A stretch of DNA of 64,000 nucleotides from Kitasatospora indigofera (GCF_014655955.1 NZ_BNBO01000001.1:82617-146616), one strand, 5' to 3'; shown: positions 26,968-36,593, counted from the first letter of the stretch. Program-made: numbers and translations. Notes: generated by a model from the letters alone, not told the origin.

Positions 26968-28410
26968 ATGATCATCTACGACCGGCTCTTCATCGCGGGT
27001 GCCTGGACCGGGCCGAGCGACGCCGAACCGCTGGACATCCGGTCCCCGCACGACGGGACGGTGATCGGCAGGGCCGCGCAGGCCCGGCCGGCCGACGTGG
27101 ACCGTGCCGTCGCCGCCGCCCGGGCCGCCTTCGACGAGGGCCTCTGGCGGGAGACCCCGCCGCAGGAGCGGGTGGCGGTGCTGCGGCACTTCAACGCGCT
27201 GCGGGAGAAGAACGCCGAGCGGATCGCCCGGCTGATCGCGGCCGAGAACGGCTCGGCGGGCTGGTTCACCCGGGCCGGCCAGTCGGGCCTGACCCGGCAG
27301 GCCAACGCCTACCTGAAGGCCGCGGAGGAGTTCGGTTGGGAGCAGACCCTGACCCCTTCGGACCCGGCCTCGCCGGTGCGGAGCGTGGTGCGCCGCGAGG
27401 CCGTGGGCGTGGTGGCGGCGGTGATCCCGTGGAACTCGCCCTTCTCCGCCGCCACCGCCAAGATCATCCCGGCGCTGCTGGCGGGCAACTCGGTGGTCCT
27501 GAAGGCCTCCCCGGAGAACTCGCTGAGCATGGGGCTCCTCGCCGACCTGTTCGAACAGGTCGGGCTGCCCGGGGGAGTGCTCAGCATCCTGCCCGCCGAC
27601 CGGGAGACCAGCGAGTACCTGGTCTCGCACCCCGACGTCGACAAGATCGCCTTCACCGGCTCCACCCAGGCCGGCCGGCGGATCGCCTCGATCGCCGGTG
27701 AACAGCTCAAGCGCGTCAGCCTCGAACTCGGCGGCAAGTCCGCCGCCGTCATCCTGCCCGACGCGGACATCGCCAAGGCCGTCCAGGGCCTGAAGTTCTC
27801 CTCCCTGCTCAACAACGGCGAGTCCTGCATCGCACAGACCCGCATCCTGGCCCCGCGCAGCCGCTACGAGGAGGTCGTCGCCGGGCTCAAGGAGCTCGTC
27901 GAGTCCCTCAAGGTCGGCGATCCCACCGACCCCGGCACCTTCATCGGGCCGATGATCCGCCGCGACCAGCAGGAGCGCGTCCGCCAGTACATCGCCCTCG
28001 GCGTCGAGGAGGGCGCCCGCCTGGTCACCGGCGGCCCGGAGGTCCCGGCAGGGCTGGAGGACGGCTACTACGTGACCCCGACCCTCTTCGCCGACGTCGA
28101 CAACTCCATGCGCATCGCCCAGGAGGAGATCTTCGGCCCCGTCCTGGTGGTCATCCCCTACGACGACGAGGACGACGCCGTCCGCATCGCCAACGACTCC
28201 GAGTACGGCCTGTCGGGCGGCGTCTGGTCCGCCAGTACGGAGCACGCGCTGGCGGTCGCCCGTCGCATCCGCACCGGCACGGTGACCGTCAACGGCGCGT
28301 CCGTCGGCTTCGACGGCCCGTTCGGCGGATTCAAGGCCAGCGGCACCGGCCGCGAGTACGGGGCCGTCGGCCTCGGCACCTACACCGAGTACAAGACGAT
28401 CACTCTCTGA
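26968..28410 (+). CDS. NAD(P)-dependent aldehyde dehydrogenase
   Basis: A 480-residue member of the ALDH superfamily from ATG 26968, behind AGGAGAGG. All marks are present: the nucleotide-binding IPWNSPF and KASPENS, the general base in LELGGKSAA, the nucleophile Cys in NNGESC, and the EEIFGPVL and GPFGGFKASGTGREYG ends. The NNGESCI form is common in aromatic or semialdehyde dehydrogenases of actinomycetes. Substrate is unknown. The 300-bp region upstream is shared with the ECF sigma gene. Confidence 0.95.
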   Translation: MIIYDRLFIAGAWTGPSDAEPLDIRSPHDGTVIGRAAQARPADVDRAVAAARAAFDEGLWRETPPQERVAVLRHFNALREKNAERIARLIAAENGSAGWFTRAGQSGLTRQANAYLKAAEEFGWEQTLTPSDPASPVRSVVRREAVGVVAAVIPWNSPFSAATAKIIPALLAGNSVVLKASPENSLSMGLLADLFEQVGLPGGVLSILPADRETSEYLVSHPDVDKIAFTGSTQAGRRIASIAGEQLKRVSLELGGKSAAVILPDADIAKAVQGLKFSSLLNNGESCIAQTRILAPRSRYEEVVAGLKELVESLKVGDPTDPGTFIGPMIRRDQQERVRQYIALGVEEGARLVTGGPEVPAGLEDGYYVTPTLFADVDNSMRIAQEEIFGPVLVVIPYDDEDDAVRIANDSEYGLSGGVWSASTEHALAVARRIRTGTVTVNGASVGFDGPFGGFKASGTGREYGAVGLGTYTEYKTITL

Positions 28411-28591
28411 GGCACGAACCGCGGGCCGGCGGCGGCAGCCCGGCCGCCGCCCCCGTCCCGCGGCTCCCCCGGTACGGCGGAGATCACCCCCGCCCCTGCC
28501 GCCCCCGTCCCGCCGCCGTCACCGTCCCTGCCACCCGTACCGGCCGCCAAGCCGCGGCCCGGCGCGCCCCCGACCGACAGGATCACCTGCC

Positions 28592-30145
28592 ATGCCCAAG
28601 GAACACCCCGCCCAGGCGCCCGGAACCCGCGGCGTCGGCGCCGCGATGAGCGCCCTCGTCCTCGCGGTGCTGCTCGCCGCCCTCGACCAGACCATCGTCT
28701 CCACCGCGCTGCCCCGGATAGCCGCCGACCTCGACGGGTTCGACGACATCGCCTGGGTCAGCGCCGGCTACCTGCTGGCCTCGACCGCCGTCACCCCGCT
28801 CTGGGGCAAGCTCGGCGACATGTTCGGCCGCAAGCGGCTCTACCTGGCCGCCACCGCCGTGTTCCTCGCGGCGTCCGTGGCCTGCGGTCTCGCCCAGGAC
28901 CTGCCGCAGCTGATCGGCGCCCGGGTCCTGCAGGGCGTGGGCGGCGGCGGCATGATCGTCCTGACCTTCGCGCTGGTCGGCGACATCGTCGCGCCCGAAC
29001 GGCGCGGCCGCTACCAGAGCCTGTTCGGGTCCGTGTACGGCGTCGCCAGCATCGTCGGGCCGCTGCTCGGCGGGGTCTTCACCGACCAGCTCTCCTGGCG
29101 CTGGGCCTTCCTGGTCAACCTGCCGATCGGCGTCGTGGCGCTCGTCGTCGCCGCCCGGGCACTCCCCGCGGGCGTCCGCGGCGCCAGGGCGCGTGTCGAC
29201 TACGCCGGCGCCCTGGTCCTCGCCGCCATCGCCACCGGCCTGGTGCTGGTCACCTCGTTCGCGGGCCGCTGGGGCTGGACCTCCCCCGCCATCCTCGGCC
29301 TGACGGCCGCCACCGTCGCGCTCGCCGCCCTGTTCGTCCCGCTGGAGCGCCGCGCCGCCGCGCCCGTCCTGCCGGTCACCATGCTCACCTCCCGCACGGT
29401 CGTGCTCTCCTCGCTGATCGGCTTCGCGGCCAACGCCGCCATGTTCAGCGTCCTGGTGTACCTGCCCACCTACCTGCAGATCGTCGACGGCGTCTCGGCG
29501 ACCCTGTCCGGCGTGCACATGCTGCCGCTGGTCGTCGGGCTCGTCCTCAGCCAGTCCCTCGCCGGGCGCTGGGCGGCGCACGCCGGACGCCTGCGGCTGA
29601 TCCTGGTCTCCGGACTGGTCGTCAACCTGGCCGGACTGCTCCTGCTGTCCACCGTCGGCGCGGCCACCGGCACCGTCGTCATGAGCGCCTACTTCCTGAT
29701 CACCGGGATCGGCATCGGCATGGTCCCGATGGTCGTGCTCACCGCCGTCCAGAACTCCGTCCCCGCGGCGGACATCGGCGCGGCGAGCGCCGTGGTCACC
29801 TTCGCCCGGTCGATCGGCGCCGCCTTCGGGGTCGCGGTCTTCGGCGCCCTGCTCACCGCGGACTTCGCGACCCGCACCCGCGACCTGCCGCGCACCGGCG
29901 GCTTCGACCCCTCGCGGCCGGAGTCCCTCGCGCAGCTCCCGGCCGCCGCCCAGGACCTCGCCAGGGCCGCGTTCGCCCACGCCACCGGTGGGGCCTTCCT
30001 CTGGATCGCCCCGGCCCTGGCGGCCGGCACCGTGCTCGCCCTGCTGCTCAAGCAGGGACGGGCGACCGCCGCCGGCCAGGCCGCCGGGGAGCCCGCCGGG
30101 GACCGGCCGGCCGCGAAGGCCGGCGTCCGGTCGCGGGCGGCCTGA
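28592..30145 (+). CDS. DHA2-type (EmrB/QacA) MFS exporter, 14 helices
   Basis: A 517-residue drug:proton antiporter. Motif D1 LDQTIVSTALP lies in helix 1, motif A (GKLGDMFGRKRL) in the first cytoplasmic loop, and motif C (VYGVASIVGPLLGGVF) in helix 5, with 14 predicted helices overall. It exports small molecules from the inner membrane using proton influx. It follows the aldehyde dehydrogenase by 181 bp; whether the two are co-transcribed is unclear. The C-terminal tail is Ala/Gly-rich. Confidence 0.94.
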   Translation: MPKEHPAQAPGTRGVGAAMSALVLAVLLAALDQTIVSTALPRIAADLDGFDDIAWVSAGYLLASTAVTPLWGKLGDMFGRKRLYLAATAVFLAASVACGLAQDLPQLIGARVLQGVGGGGMIVLTFALVGDIVAPERRGRYQSLFGSVYGVASIVGPLLGGVFTDQLSWRWAFLVNLPIGVVALVVAARALPAGVRGARARVDYAGALVLAAIATGLVLVTSFAGRWGWTSPAILGLTAATVALAALFVPLERRAAAPVLPVTMLTSRTVVLSSLIGFAANAAMFSVLVYLPTYLQIVDGVSATLSGVHMLPLVVGLVLSQSLAGRWAAHAGRLRLILVSGLVVNLAGLLLLSTVGAATGTVVMSAYFLITGIGIGMVPMVVLTAVQNSVPAADIGAASAVVTFARSIGAAFGVAVFGALLTADFATRTRDLPRTGGFDPSRPESLAQLPAAAQDLARAAFAHATGGAFLWIAPALAAGTVLALLLKQGRATAAGQAAGEPAGDRPAAKAGVRSRAA

Positions 30146-30483
30146 GGGACGCGCCGCCCGTGCGGGGCGGACGTGCGGGGCGGACGGTCGGGCCCCGACC
30201 GGCCGCCCGGCAGGCGTCCCGCCGGCAGGCGTCCCGCCGGCAGGCGTCCCGCCGGCAGGCGTCCCGCCGGCCGGTGTCCCGCCGGCCTGGCCCGGAGGAC
30301 CCCGGCCAGGCCCGCCGGGCCCCGCGACGCGCCCTAGACTGGCCCCTCGCGACGACGGATGAGACGGATGGGGCGCACGGTGGCAGAACGGGCAGCACAC
30401 GCACCTCGGCCCGCCCCCGCCCCCTCCCGGCCGACGCTGTCCCGGCACCGGCCCCGCCGGGCGTGGCCGCAGGGCGGCCCCCG
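30146..30483. other. 338-bp gap with a 15-bp tandem repeat
   Basis: No gene is supported; the open frame through it is an extension of the LuxR gene with Arg/Ser repeats. The promoter of that gene is probably between 30320 and 30400, where GACTGGCCCCTCGCGACGACGG lies. Confidence 0.45.
30211..30285. repeat. Five 15-bp tandem units
   Basis: CAGGCGTCCCGCCGG occurs four times exactly head to tail, then once with two changes. The period is 15 bp. Confidence 0.9.
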
Positions 30484-33273
30484 GTGAACCCCGCCGGCGC
30501 CGCCGGCCCGTTGGTCGGCCGGGAGCACGACCTGGCGCGCGTCACCGCCGGCCCCGCCCGTGACCGGGAGAGCGGCGCCCTGCTCCTGTCCGGTCAACCC
30601 GGCATCGGCAAGTCCGCCGTCCTGGAGGCGGCGGCCGGAGCGGCCGCCGCCGCGGGCACCCGGGTCCTGCGCGCGGCGGGGGTCGAGTTCGAGGCCGACA
30701 TCAGCTACGCGGCACTGAACCAGGCACTCCTCCCGCTCCAGGACGTCTTCGACCGGCTCGGCCGCCACCACCGGGAGGCCCTGGACGTCGCCCTCGGGCT
30801 GGGAGCCGGGGCCCCTCCGGAGCGCTTCGTGGTCTGCAACGCCGCACTGTCCCTGCTCAGGGCGGCCGCCGTCGACGCCCCCGTGCTGCTGGTCGTCGAC
30901 GACCTGCCGTGGGTGGACCGTGCCAGCGCCGCCGTCTTCGGATTCGTCGCCCGCCGGACGGCCGGCGCACGCGTCCGCTTCCTCGGAGCCGCCCGCACCG
31001 GCGCCGGCGGCTTCTTCGAGCACACCGGCCTGCCGGCCCACGAACTCTCCCCGCTCGCCCCCGAGGCGGCGGCGCACCTGGTCGACACCCGGTTCCCCGG
31101 ACTGGCACGTCCGGTCCGCCGGCGCCTGCTCGACACCGCCCAGGGCAACCCCCTGGCGCTGCTCGAACTCCCCAACGCCCTGCGCCAGGACCAGCCGCGC
31201 TCCCGGGACGTCCCGCCCGCCATCCTGCCGCTGGGCGAACGCCTCCGGTCCCTCTTCCTCACCCGCGTCCGCGACCTGCCCGCCGCCACCCGCGACCTGC
31301 TGCTCCTGGCCGCCCTCGACGGCACCGGCGACCTCGCCGTGCTGTCCGCGGCGGCCCGCGAGAGCGACGCCGGCGCCGGGCTGGAGGACCTGGGCCCGGC
31401 GGAGGGCGACCAGCTCGTCCTGGTCGACAGCGGCTCCCACCGCCTGCTGTTCCGCCACCCCCTGGTCCGCTCGGCGGTCGTCGAGGCCGCCACCAGCAGC
31501 CGCCTGCGCGCCGCCCACCGCGCCCTCGCCCGCGTGCTGGAACACCGGCCGGTGCAGCGCGCCTGGCACCTGGGGGAAGCCACCCTCCGGCCCGACGAGG
31601 AGGTCGCCGTCCTGCTGGAGCACGCGGCCGGCCACATCCTGGAGCGCGGCGACGCGGTGGCCGCCATCGCCGCGCTCACCCGCGCCGCCGACCTCAGCCC
31701 GCTCGGCACCGACCGCGCCCGCCGCCTCGCCGAGGCGGCCTACGTGGGGGCCGAGGCCGTCGGAGCGCTGAGCAGCGCCGAGGCGCTCCTTGAGGACGCC
31801 CGGCGGGCCGATCCCGGCCACGGGGTCTCCCTGCGGGCGGCCGGCGCCGCCGTCCAGCTCCTGCTGAACAGCGACGGCGACGTGGCCACCGCCCACCGCC
31901 TGCTGGTCGGCGCCGTCGAGGCGGGCGGCCACGGCTACCGGGCCGACGACCCCGCGCTGCTCGACACCCTCCACTTCCTCATGCTCCTGTGCAGCTACGG
32001 CGGCAAGGAGGAGCTGTGGGCCCCGTTCCACGCGGCGCTGTCCCGGCTGCGGCCCGCCGCCCCGCCCCTGCTCGGCATCGGGGCCCAGACCTTCTCCGAC
32101 CCCCTGAACGCCGACGGGGCGACGCTGCGCCGGCTCGACGAGATCATCGACGGCGTCACCGCCCGGACCGAACTCGCCGAGATCGTCCGCATCGGGGCCG
32201 CGGCGATCTACCCGGACCGGCTGTCGGCCCTGCGCGAGGCGTCCTGGCGGGTGGTCCGGCAGGGCCGCGAGGGCGGACCGGTGCGCCGCCACATCGGCGC
32301 CCTCCTCCACCTCTGCCTCGACGACTACCTGTGCGGCAGGTGGCAGGAGGCTGTGGAACTGTCCGACGAGGGCCTCGCCCTCTGCGCGGACTCCGGCTAC
32401 AGCGTCTGCACCTGGTTCTTCCAGTTCACCAAGGGCCTCGTCCTCGCCTCCCGGGGCGACGCCGGGCCGGCCCGCGCCCTGGCCACCGCCATGACCGACT
32501 GGGCCGCGCCGCGCGGGGTGCGGATGAGCACGGACTGCGCCCGCCAGGTGCACCTGCTGGCCGACATCGCGGAGGGGGACTTCGACCGGGCCTTCGGCCA
32601 CGCCGACGCCGTCAGCCCCGCCGGCCGCTTCGCCCCCCGCACCCCGCACGCCCTGTGGGTCTTCTTCGACCTGGTGGAATCGGCCGTGCGCACCGACCGG
32701 CAGGACGCGGCGGCGGCGCACGTCCGGGCGCTGCGGGGGACGAACGCCGCCGCCCTGTCGCCCCGCCTCGCGCTGCTGGCCGCCGGCGCGGAGGCGGTCG
32801 CCGAACCGGACGACCAGCACGCGGCCCGCCTCTTCGCGCGGGCGGTCGGCGCGCCGGACGTCGAGAAGTGGCCCTTCGACCTGGCCCGGGTACGCCTGGC
32901 CCAGGGCGAGCGGCTGCGCCGGGCCCGGGCCGTCTCGGACGCCAGGGCTCCGCTCTCGGCGGCCCTGCGGACCTTCGAGCGCCTGGGCGCGGCCCCGTGG
33001 GCCGAGCGCGCCCGCAAGGAGCTCCGGGCCGCGGGCGAACCGGTGGCGCTCCCGGACGGCCGGGGCGTCGGCGCGCTCACCCCGCAGGAGCGGGAGATCG
33101 CCGAGCTGGCGGCCACGGGCCTGACGAACAAGCAGATCGCCGAACGCCTCTTCATCTCCCACCGGACGGTCGGCGCCCACCTCTACCAGATCTATCCGAA
33201 GCTGGGGATCGCCTCCCGCGTCGCGCTCCGGGACGCGCTGGTCACCGAAGGCGTCGGCGAGCCGTCCGCCTGA
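30484..33273 (+). CDS. LAL-type LuxR-family transcriptional regulator
   Basis: From GTG 30484 the protein has about 929 residues. It opens with an AAA-like ATPase: GPLVGREHDL, Walker A SGQPGIGKSAVLEAA, Walker B VLLVVDDLPWVD. The middle 500 residues are helical TPR-like repeats. The C-terminal 65 residues are a LuxR HTH: LTPQEREIAELAATGLTNKQIAERLFISHRTVGAHLYQIYPKLGI. This build is typical of large ATP-binding regulators that control secondary metabolism or sugar use. The frame is open about 320 bp further upstream, but that part is repeat-derived. A GTG at 30463 is an alternative. Targets are unknown. Confidence 0.92.
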   Translation: MNPAGAAGPLVGREHDLARVTAGPARDRESGALLLSGQPGIGKSAVLEAAAGAAAAAGTRVLRAAGVEFEADISYAALNQALLPLQDVFDRLGRHHREALDVALGLGAGAPPERFVVCNAALSLLRAAAVDAPVLLVVDDLPWVDRASAAVFGFVARRTAGARVRFLGAARTGAGGFFEHTGLPAHELSPLAPEAAAHLVDTRFPGLARPVRRRLLDTAQGNPLALLELPNALRQDQPRSRDVPPAILPLGERLRSLFLTRVRDLPAATRDLLLLAALDGTGDLAVLSAAARESDAGAGLEDLGPAEGDQLVLVDSGSHRLLFRHPLVRSAVVEAATSSRLRAAHRALARVLEHRPVQRAWHLGEATLRPDEEVAVLLEHAAGHILERGDAVAAIAALTRAADLSPLGTDRARRLAEAAYVGAEAVGALSSAEALLEDARRADPGHGVSLRAAGAAVQLLLNSDGDVATAHRLLVGAVEAGGHGYRADDPALLDTLHFLMLLCSYGGKEELWAPFHAALSRLRPAAPPLLGIGAQTFSDPLNADGATLRRLDEIIDGVTARTELAEIVRIGAAAIYPDRLSALREASWRVVRQGREGGPVRRHIGALLHLCLDDYLCGRWQEAVELSDEGLALCADSGYSVCTWFFQFTKGLVLASRGDAGPARALATAMTDWAAPRGVRMSTDCARQVHLLADIAEGDFDRAFGHADAVSPAGRFAPRTPHALWVFFDLVESAVRTDRQDAAAAHVRALRGTNAAALSPRLALLAAGAEAVAEPDDQHAARLFARAVGAPDVEKWPFDLARVRLAQGERLRRARAVSDARAPLSAALRTFERLGAAPWAERARKELRAAGEPVALPDGRGVGALTPQEREIAELAATGLTNKQIAERLFISHRTVGAHLYQIYPKLGIASRVALRDALVTEGVGEPSA

Positions 33274-33350
33274 CGCCTCGTCCGCTCCGCCCCGGCCTCG
33301 CAGGGGCGGGCGGACCGGACGCCGGGCCACGGACCGCGCAGACCCGTCCC

Positions 33351-33596
33351 TCAGCGCCGCCGCGGGGCACGTTCCCGCTCGGTCAGGCCGCCCCACACCC
33401 CGTGGGTCTCCCGGGTCCGCAGGGCGAAGTCGGCGCAGGCGTCGCGCACCGGGCACCGCGCGCAGACCCGGCGGGCGGCCTCCACACGGCCCTGCCGGGC
33501 CTCACTCCGTTCGTCGGGCGGCGCGAAGAACACGGCGCTGTCCATGCCCCGGCAGGCGGCCGAACCCTGCCAGGCCCACATCTCCAGCGTGGGCAC
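33351..33596 (-). CDS. WhiB-like (Wbl) iron-sulfur regulator
   Basis: About 81 residues from GTG 33594-33596; a later ATG at 33579 is possible. The four Fe-S cysteines are in place: SAAC near the start, CARC and DAC (C-x2-C-x5-C). The Wbl turn GVWGG is followed by a basic tail (TERERAPRRR). Such proteins bind a [4Fe-4S] cluster and the sigma factor, and control development, redox response or antibiotic genes. The longer frame upstream is GC-bias noise. Confidence 0.92.
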   Translation of the reverse strand: MPTLEMWAWQGSAACRGMDSAVFFAPPDERSEARQGRVEAARRVCARCPVRDACADFALRTRETHGVWGGLTERERAPRRR

Positions 33597-34324
33597 GACC
33601 GGCGGAGCGTCCCCGGCGTTCCGCCGGTCGCCGCCCAGGCGCGGGCCGCTCGGACGGCGGCCGACGGGTGCGGCCCCGGGCACCCCGCCCGGGGAGGCCG
33701 ACGATCGCGGGCGGTCCCGTGGGGCGGCCGGTCCGGCCGGGGCCGGGGTTCGAAGAGGGGCGTGTCCGGCACTTCTGCCGGTCGTGGTCGGGGTCGTGGT
33801 CGCGGTGGGGCTCGCGGGTGTGGTGGCGGGGCGGGGCGGTGCGGTGGTCACGGATCCTCCGGAGGCACTGGCGGTGGACGGCCCGGGTGGCCGGGCGCCC
33901 GGCCCGGGCACCCGCCGGAGCCGGCGTACTTGGGCACGGTCACTCTCGCGCCGGGCCGGCCGCCGCGAATCCGTCAGATGACGGTCACCCGGCCGACGAC
34001 GCCGGTCCACACGTGTGCACCCGTCACCTCGGCCGTCCTCCGGTGGAACGGAGGAGCGGCCCGAGCCCGCCGCGGCGGCGCCCCGCGAGGAGGCGCTCGC
34101 TGCGGCGGCGCCCCGGGGGAGGCGCCCGGCGCGGATCGGTCTCCGCGATACACCGGCGACGACGACCCCATGACTCAACCGCCGTCTGCGGTCAACTGAC
34201 GGATGCGGCCGCCGCGGGGGGTGACCAGAGTGGGTGCGGCCGGGCGGAAGCCGCCCGCGGACAGATCTCAACCCTCGCGTCGCCCCGCATGGTCCGACGC
34301 GTGCCCACGTACCTGGAGACACCC
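33597..34324. other. 728-bp gap with G-rich repeats, no supported gene
   Basis: It holds the Wbl promoter (minus) and the SRPBCC promoter (plus). A GGTCGT-type hexamer run lies at about 33775-33840, and short GGCGGCGCCCCG-type repeats at 34070-34130. Frames here read as Gly/Arg- or Thr/Pro-rich junk on both strands. Confidence 0.5.
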
Positions 34325-34753
34325 GTGACCGTCGTGAACTTCCATCTCCTCTCCTCGCTGAGCCCGGCCGCCGTGCTGGAGGTCCTCACCGACTTCGGCC
34401 CGGCCAGGGCCGAGGCCTGGCCCACCATCGACGCGGACCACTTCGAGGTGCACGGCCTCGGCGAGGGCTGGGCCGAGGTGACCGAGGGCACCGCCGCCGC
34501 CTGGGAACGTGCCCGCTACGAGTGGGTGCCCGGGGGCCACGAGGTCACCATCACCACCCTGGACTCCAAGATCTTCGGGCCCGGGGGAGGGTGGGTGTTC
34601 CGGATGACCCCCGAGGGCGACGGGACCCGCGTCGACGTCCGGCTGACGAGGGAGCCGGGCACCTTGAAGGGCAAGATCCTGGCTTCGCTGCTCCCCGCGG
34701 TCGCCCCGTCGTCGCTGCGCAAGTCGTTCGCGGGCCCGCTGCGGGCGCGCTGA
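34325..34753 (+). CDS. SRPBCC-family (START/polyketide-cyclase-like) protein
   Basis: A 142-residue protein from GTG 34325, with CTGGAG upstream. The pattern of a helix-grip fold is seen: LSPAAVLEVLTDFGPARAEAWPTID, then strands VHGLGEGWAEVTEG and YEWVPGGHEVTITTLDSK, GGWVFRMTPEGDGTRVDVRL, and a long final helix. Members bind hydrophobic ligands or modify polyketides. An in-frame ATG at 34289 lacks a ribosome site. Its stop directly abuts the stop of the convergent phosphatase gene (TGATCA). Confidence 0.85.
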   Translation: MTVVNFHLLSSLSPAAVLEVLTDFGPARAEAWPTIDADHFEVHGLGEGWAEVTEGTAAAWERARYEWVPGGHEVTITTLDSKIFGPGGGWVFRMTPEGDGTRVDVRLTREPGTLKGKILASLLPAVAPSSLRKSFAGPLRAR

Positions 34754-35563
34754 TCAGGCCTCGGGGGCCCCTTCGGTGAGCAGCAGCTCCCGCAGCCGTC
34801 CCCGGCCCTCCGCGGTGAGGCCGAGGCCCTCCCGCAGGTAGGCCTCGGGGCTGCTCCAGTGCTCGCGCACCGAGTCCCAGGCGGCCCGCAGGTACTCGGG
34901 ACGGGCCTCGAAGACCGGGCGCAGCAAGGTCCACAGCTCCGATCCGGGCTCGGGGACGGTGCCGTCGGCCCGCCGGAAGCGGTAGGCCTGGGCCGGGCCG
35001 TTGCTGGCCAGGTAGTCTGCCAGGATCGCCTCCTCCGGGACGCCCAGCGCCAGCAGGACGACGGCGATGGCCCACCCCGCGCGGTCCTTGCCGGCCGAGC
35101 AGTGGACGAGCGCGGGCAGCCCGTCCGGCTCGGCCAGCAAGCGGAGGATCAGTGCGTGTTCCCCGGTCCGGGTCACCACCCGGTCGCGGTAGGCGGCGAT
35201 CATCCGGGCCTCACCGCCGCCGTCGCCGAGCGAGGACCGCAGGGTGGCCAGGTCGCCCTCCCGCAGCAGGCCGTGGAACTTCGCGCCGGCGGCCGGGTCG
35301 GTGAGGGCGATCGACCGGTGGGTGCTGCCCGGGACGGGGACGTCCCTGCGCTCCGCCCGGAGGTCGGCCGTCCCGCGCAGGTCGATGACGGAGCGCAGGC
35401 CGAGCCCGGCCAGCGCCGCCACGTCCTCGGGGGTCGCGTGCGCCAGATGCCCGCTGCGGAACAGCAGGCCGTACCGGACGGCCCGCCCGTCGGCGGCCGG
35501 CAGCCCGCCGACGTCCCGGAAGTTGCGGACACCGGTCAGGACGGGTGCGGTGCTCTGCTCCAC
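34754..35563 (-). CDS. Protein tyrosine/serine phosphatase (Y_phosphatase3 type)
   Basis: A 269-residue protein from GTG 35561-35563, behind GGAAGG. The start TGVRNFRDVGGLPAADGR and the middle SVIDLRG are typical. The catalytic P-loop is HCSAGKDRAG (HCx2Gx2R), with Cys as nucleophile and Arg as phosphate binder. These cytoplasmic enzymes act on phosphotyrosine, phosphoserine or phosphoinositides. No partner kinase is nearby. Confidence 0.92.
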   Translation of the reverse strand: MEQSTAPVLTGVRNFRDVGGLPAADGRAVRYGLLFRSGHLAHATPEDVAALAGLGLRSVIDLRGTADLRAERRDVPVPGSTHRSIALTDPAAGAKFHGLLREGDLATLRSSLGDGGGEARMIAAYRDRVVTRTGEHALILRLLAEPDGLPALVHCSAGKDRAGWAIAVVLLALGVPEEAILADYLASNGPAQAYRFRRADGTVPEPGSELWTLLRPVFEARPEYLRAAWDSVREHWSSPEAYLREGLGLTAEGRGRLRELLLTEGAPEA

Positions 35564-35743
35564 GGCGGTGGCTGCCTTCCGGTGGGTGCGGCTGACCTCC
35601 GCACCCTACGGGCGCGGCCGCCCGCAGCGCAGCCGGAGCGGCTCCCGTTCAACGCTCGTCCCCGGGCCCGGACACGGGCCGGCCCCGCAGGTTCGGCTGC
35701 GGGACCGGATCAGCCGGGCGGCCGGACCGGCCGGGTGGCCACG

Positions 35744-35821
35744 TCTCCCGGCCTGCTCTCCCGGCCTGCTCTCCCGGCCTGCTCACCCGGCCATCTCACC
35801 CGGTCTGCTCACCCGGCCTTC
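35744..35821. repeat. Six 13-bp tandem units over a stop codon
   Basis: Units of 13 bp start at 35744, 35757, 35770, 35783, 35796 and 35809: three exact TCTCCCGGCCTGC and three TCACCCGG-variants. The last unit contains the stop codon (35809-35811, minus strand) of the 94-residue gene. Confidence 0.9.
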
Positions 35822-36093
35822 TCGTCCGGGGCGTCGAGCCAGGCGCTGCGTGAGCCCTTGGCCGAGGCCGGCGCTGCCTTCTCGTACCCGGCGAGGGCCA
35901 GGCCGAGCCCGAAGAAGGTGGGTGCCCATTCACCCACGAAGATGCCCCACCGGTCGGCCCGCTCGACGCCGGCCTGTTCGGCCTTCATCGACGCGAGCCA
36001 GCTGACCAAGGACAGGCCGATGGATCCGAACGCCGCGGCGTAGGCCTGCTCGCTGGTCAGCCCGGCTTCGTGGAGCCGGCGGACGATGTTCAT
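35809..36093 (-). CDS. Small conserved protein with one hydrophobic helix pair
   Basis: A 94-residue protein from ATG 36091-36093, behind GGAGGAATC. It begins with an amphipathic helix (MNIVRRLHEAGLTSEQAYAAAFG), followed by ISL-type hydrophobic stretches (SIGLSLVSWLASM and APTFFGLGLALAG). I do not recognise a family. Its last codons run into a 13-bp repeat array, so the C-terminus may be variable among strains. Confidence 0.75.
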   Translation of the reverse strand: MNIVRRLHEAGLTSEQAYAAAFGSIGLSLVSWLASMKAEQAGVERADRWGIFVGEWAPTFFGLGLALAGYEKAAPASAKGSRSAWLDAPDEKAG

Positions 36094-36257
36094 GATTCCT
36101 CCGAGGGTCTGCGGTGCGGTGACTCGCTGTTCCTCCAGCCTGGGAGCGTTGCCCGGTTCGCGTCACTCGCAGCGTTGGTGCATCGGCCGGTCGGCAGAAG
36201 CCCGTGACCGCCGGTGGTCGTGAACTCCTGGGGGCGACGCCAGCGGTGCGGGCGAGC

Positions 36258-36306
36258 GCGGGATTTCAGACCGGACGAACACGCGGGATTTCAGACCGGA
36301 CGAACA
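36258..36306. repeat. Exact 24-bp direct repeat, period 25, over a stop codon
   Basis: Two identical 24-bp copies lie at 36258-36281 and 36283-36306. The second includes the last codons and the stop (36291-36293) of the DUF3040 gene, so the duplication began at the gene end. Confidence 0.9.
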
Positions 36307-36593
36307 GCCGTGAGCCGTCGGAAGACCAGCGCCAGCAGGACCGCGCCCGCGCCGGCGCCGGCCGCGGCCAGGGGCGCTCCCGGCGCACCCGCACCCGCGT
36401 AGAGGGCGCAGGCGCCGGTCAGGGCCGCCAGCAGCGAGGCCAGGGCCGCCAGGACGCGGGGCCGGTGGGTCATCCGCCTCAGGGGTGTGGCCCGGCGGCC
36501 GAGCAGCCGGTCCAGGCCGGGGGAGTCCTGCCGGAGATGCTGTTCGATGTCGTTCAGCAGCTGTCGCTCCCGGTCGGTCAGGGATGCGTCCAC
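36291..36593 (-). CDS. DUF3040 membrane protein
   Basis: A 100-residue protein from GTG 36591-36593 with a strong AGGAGG. The N-terminal part SLTDRERQLLNDIEQHLRQDSPGLDRLL is the DUF3040 signature. Two hydrophobic helices follow (LAALASLLAALTGACALYAGA and a second near the end). It is a small actinobacterial membrane protein of unknown role. Confidence 0.9.
   Translation of the reverse strand: MDASLTDRERQLLNDIEQHLRQDSPGLDRLLGRRATPLRRMTHRPRVLAALASLLAALTGACALYAGAGAPGAPLAAAGAGAGAVLLALVFRRLTAVRPV

Noticed and set aside
30211..30285. Tandem repeat considered as a CRISPR array
   Set aside because: Units are 15 bp and head to tail without spacers; no cas genes. The same applies to the other repeat arrays.
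30160..30483. Earlier start for the LuxR-type regulator
   Set aside because: It would translate a 15-bp repeat into Arg/Gln/Ala/Ser runs; the ATPase homology begins right after GTG 30484.
30334..33456. 1040-codon open frame on the minus strand
   Set aside because: Antisense to the LAL regulator, which has intact Walker and LuxR motifs; the product is low-complexity.
33597..34324. Open frames on both strands between the Wbl and SRPBCC genes
   Set aside because: Products are Gly/Arg- or Thr/Pro-rich from simple hexamer repeats, without ribosome sites or family patterns.
30484..36593. A secondary-metabolite cluster around the LAL regulator, SRPBCC and DHA2 exporter
   Set aside because: No synthase, cyclase set or tailoring enzymes are present; the SRPBCC protein alone does not make a cluster.
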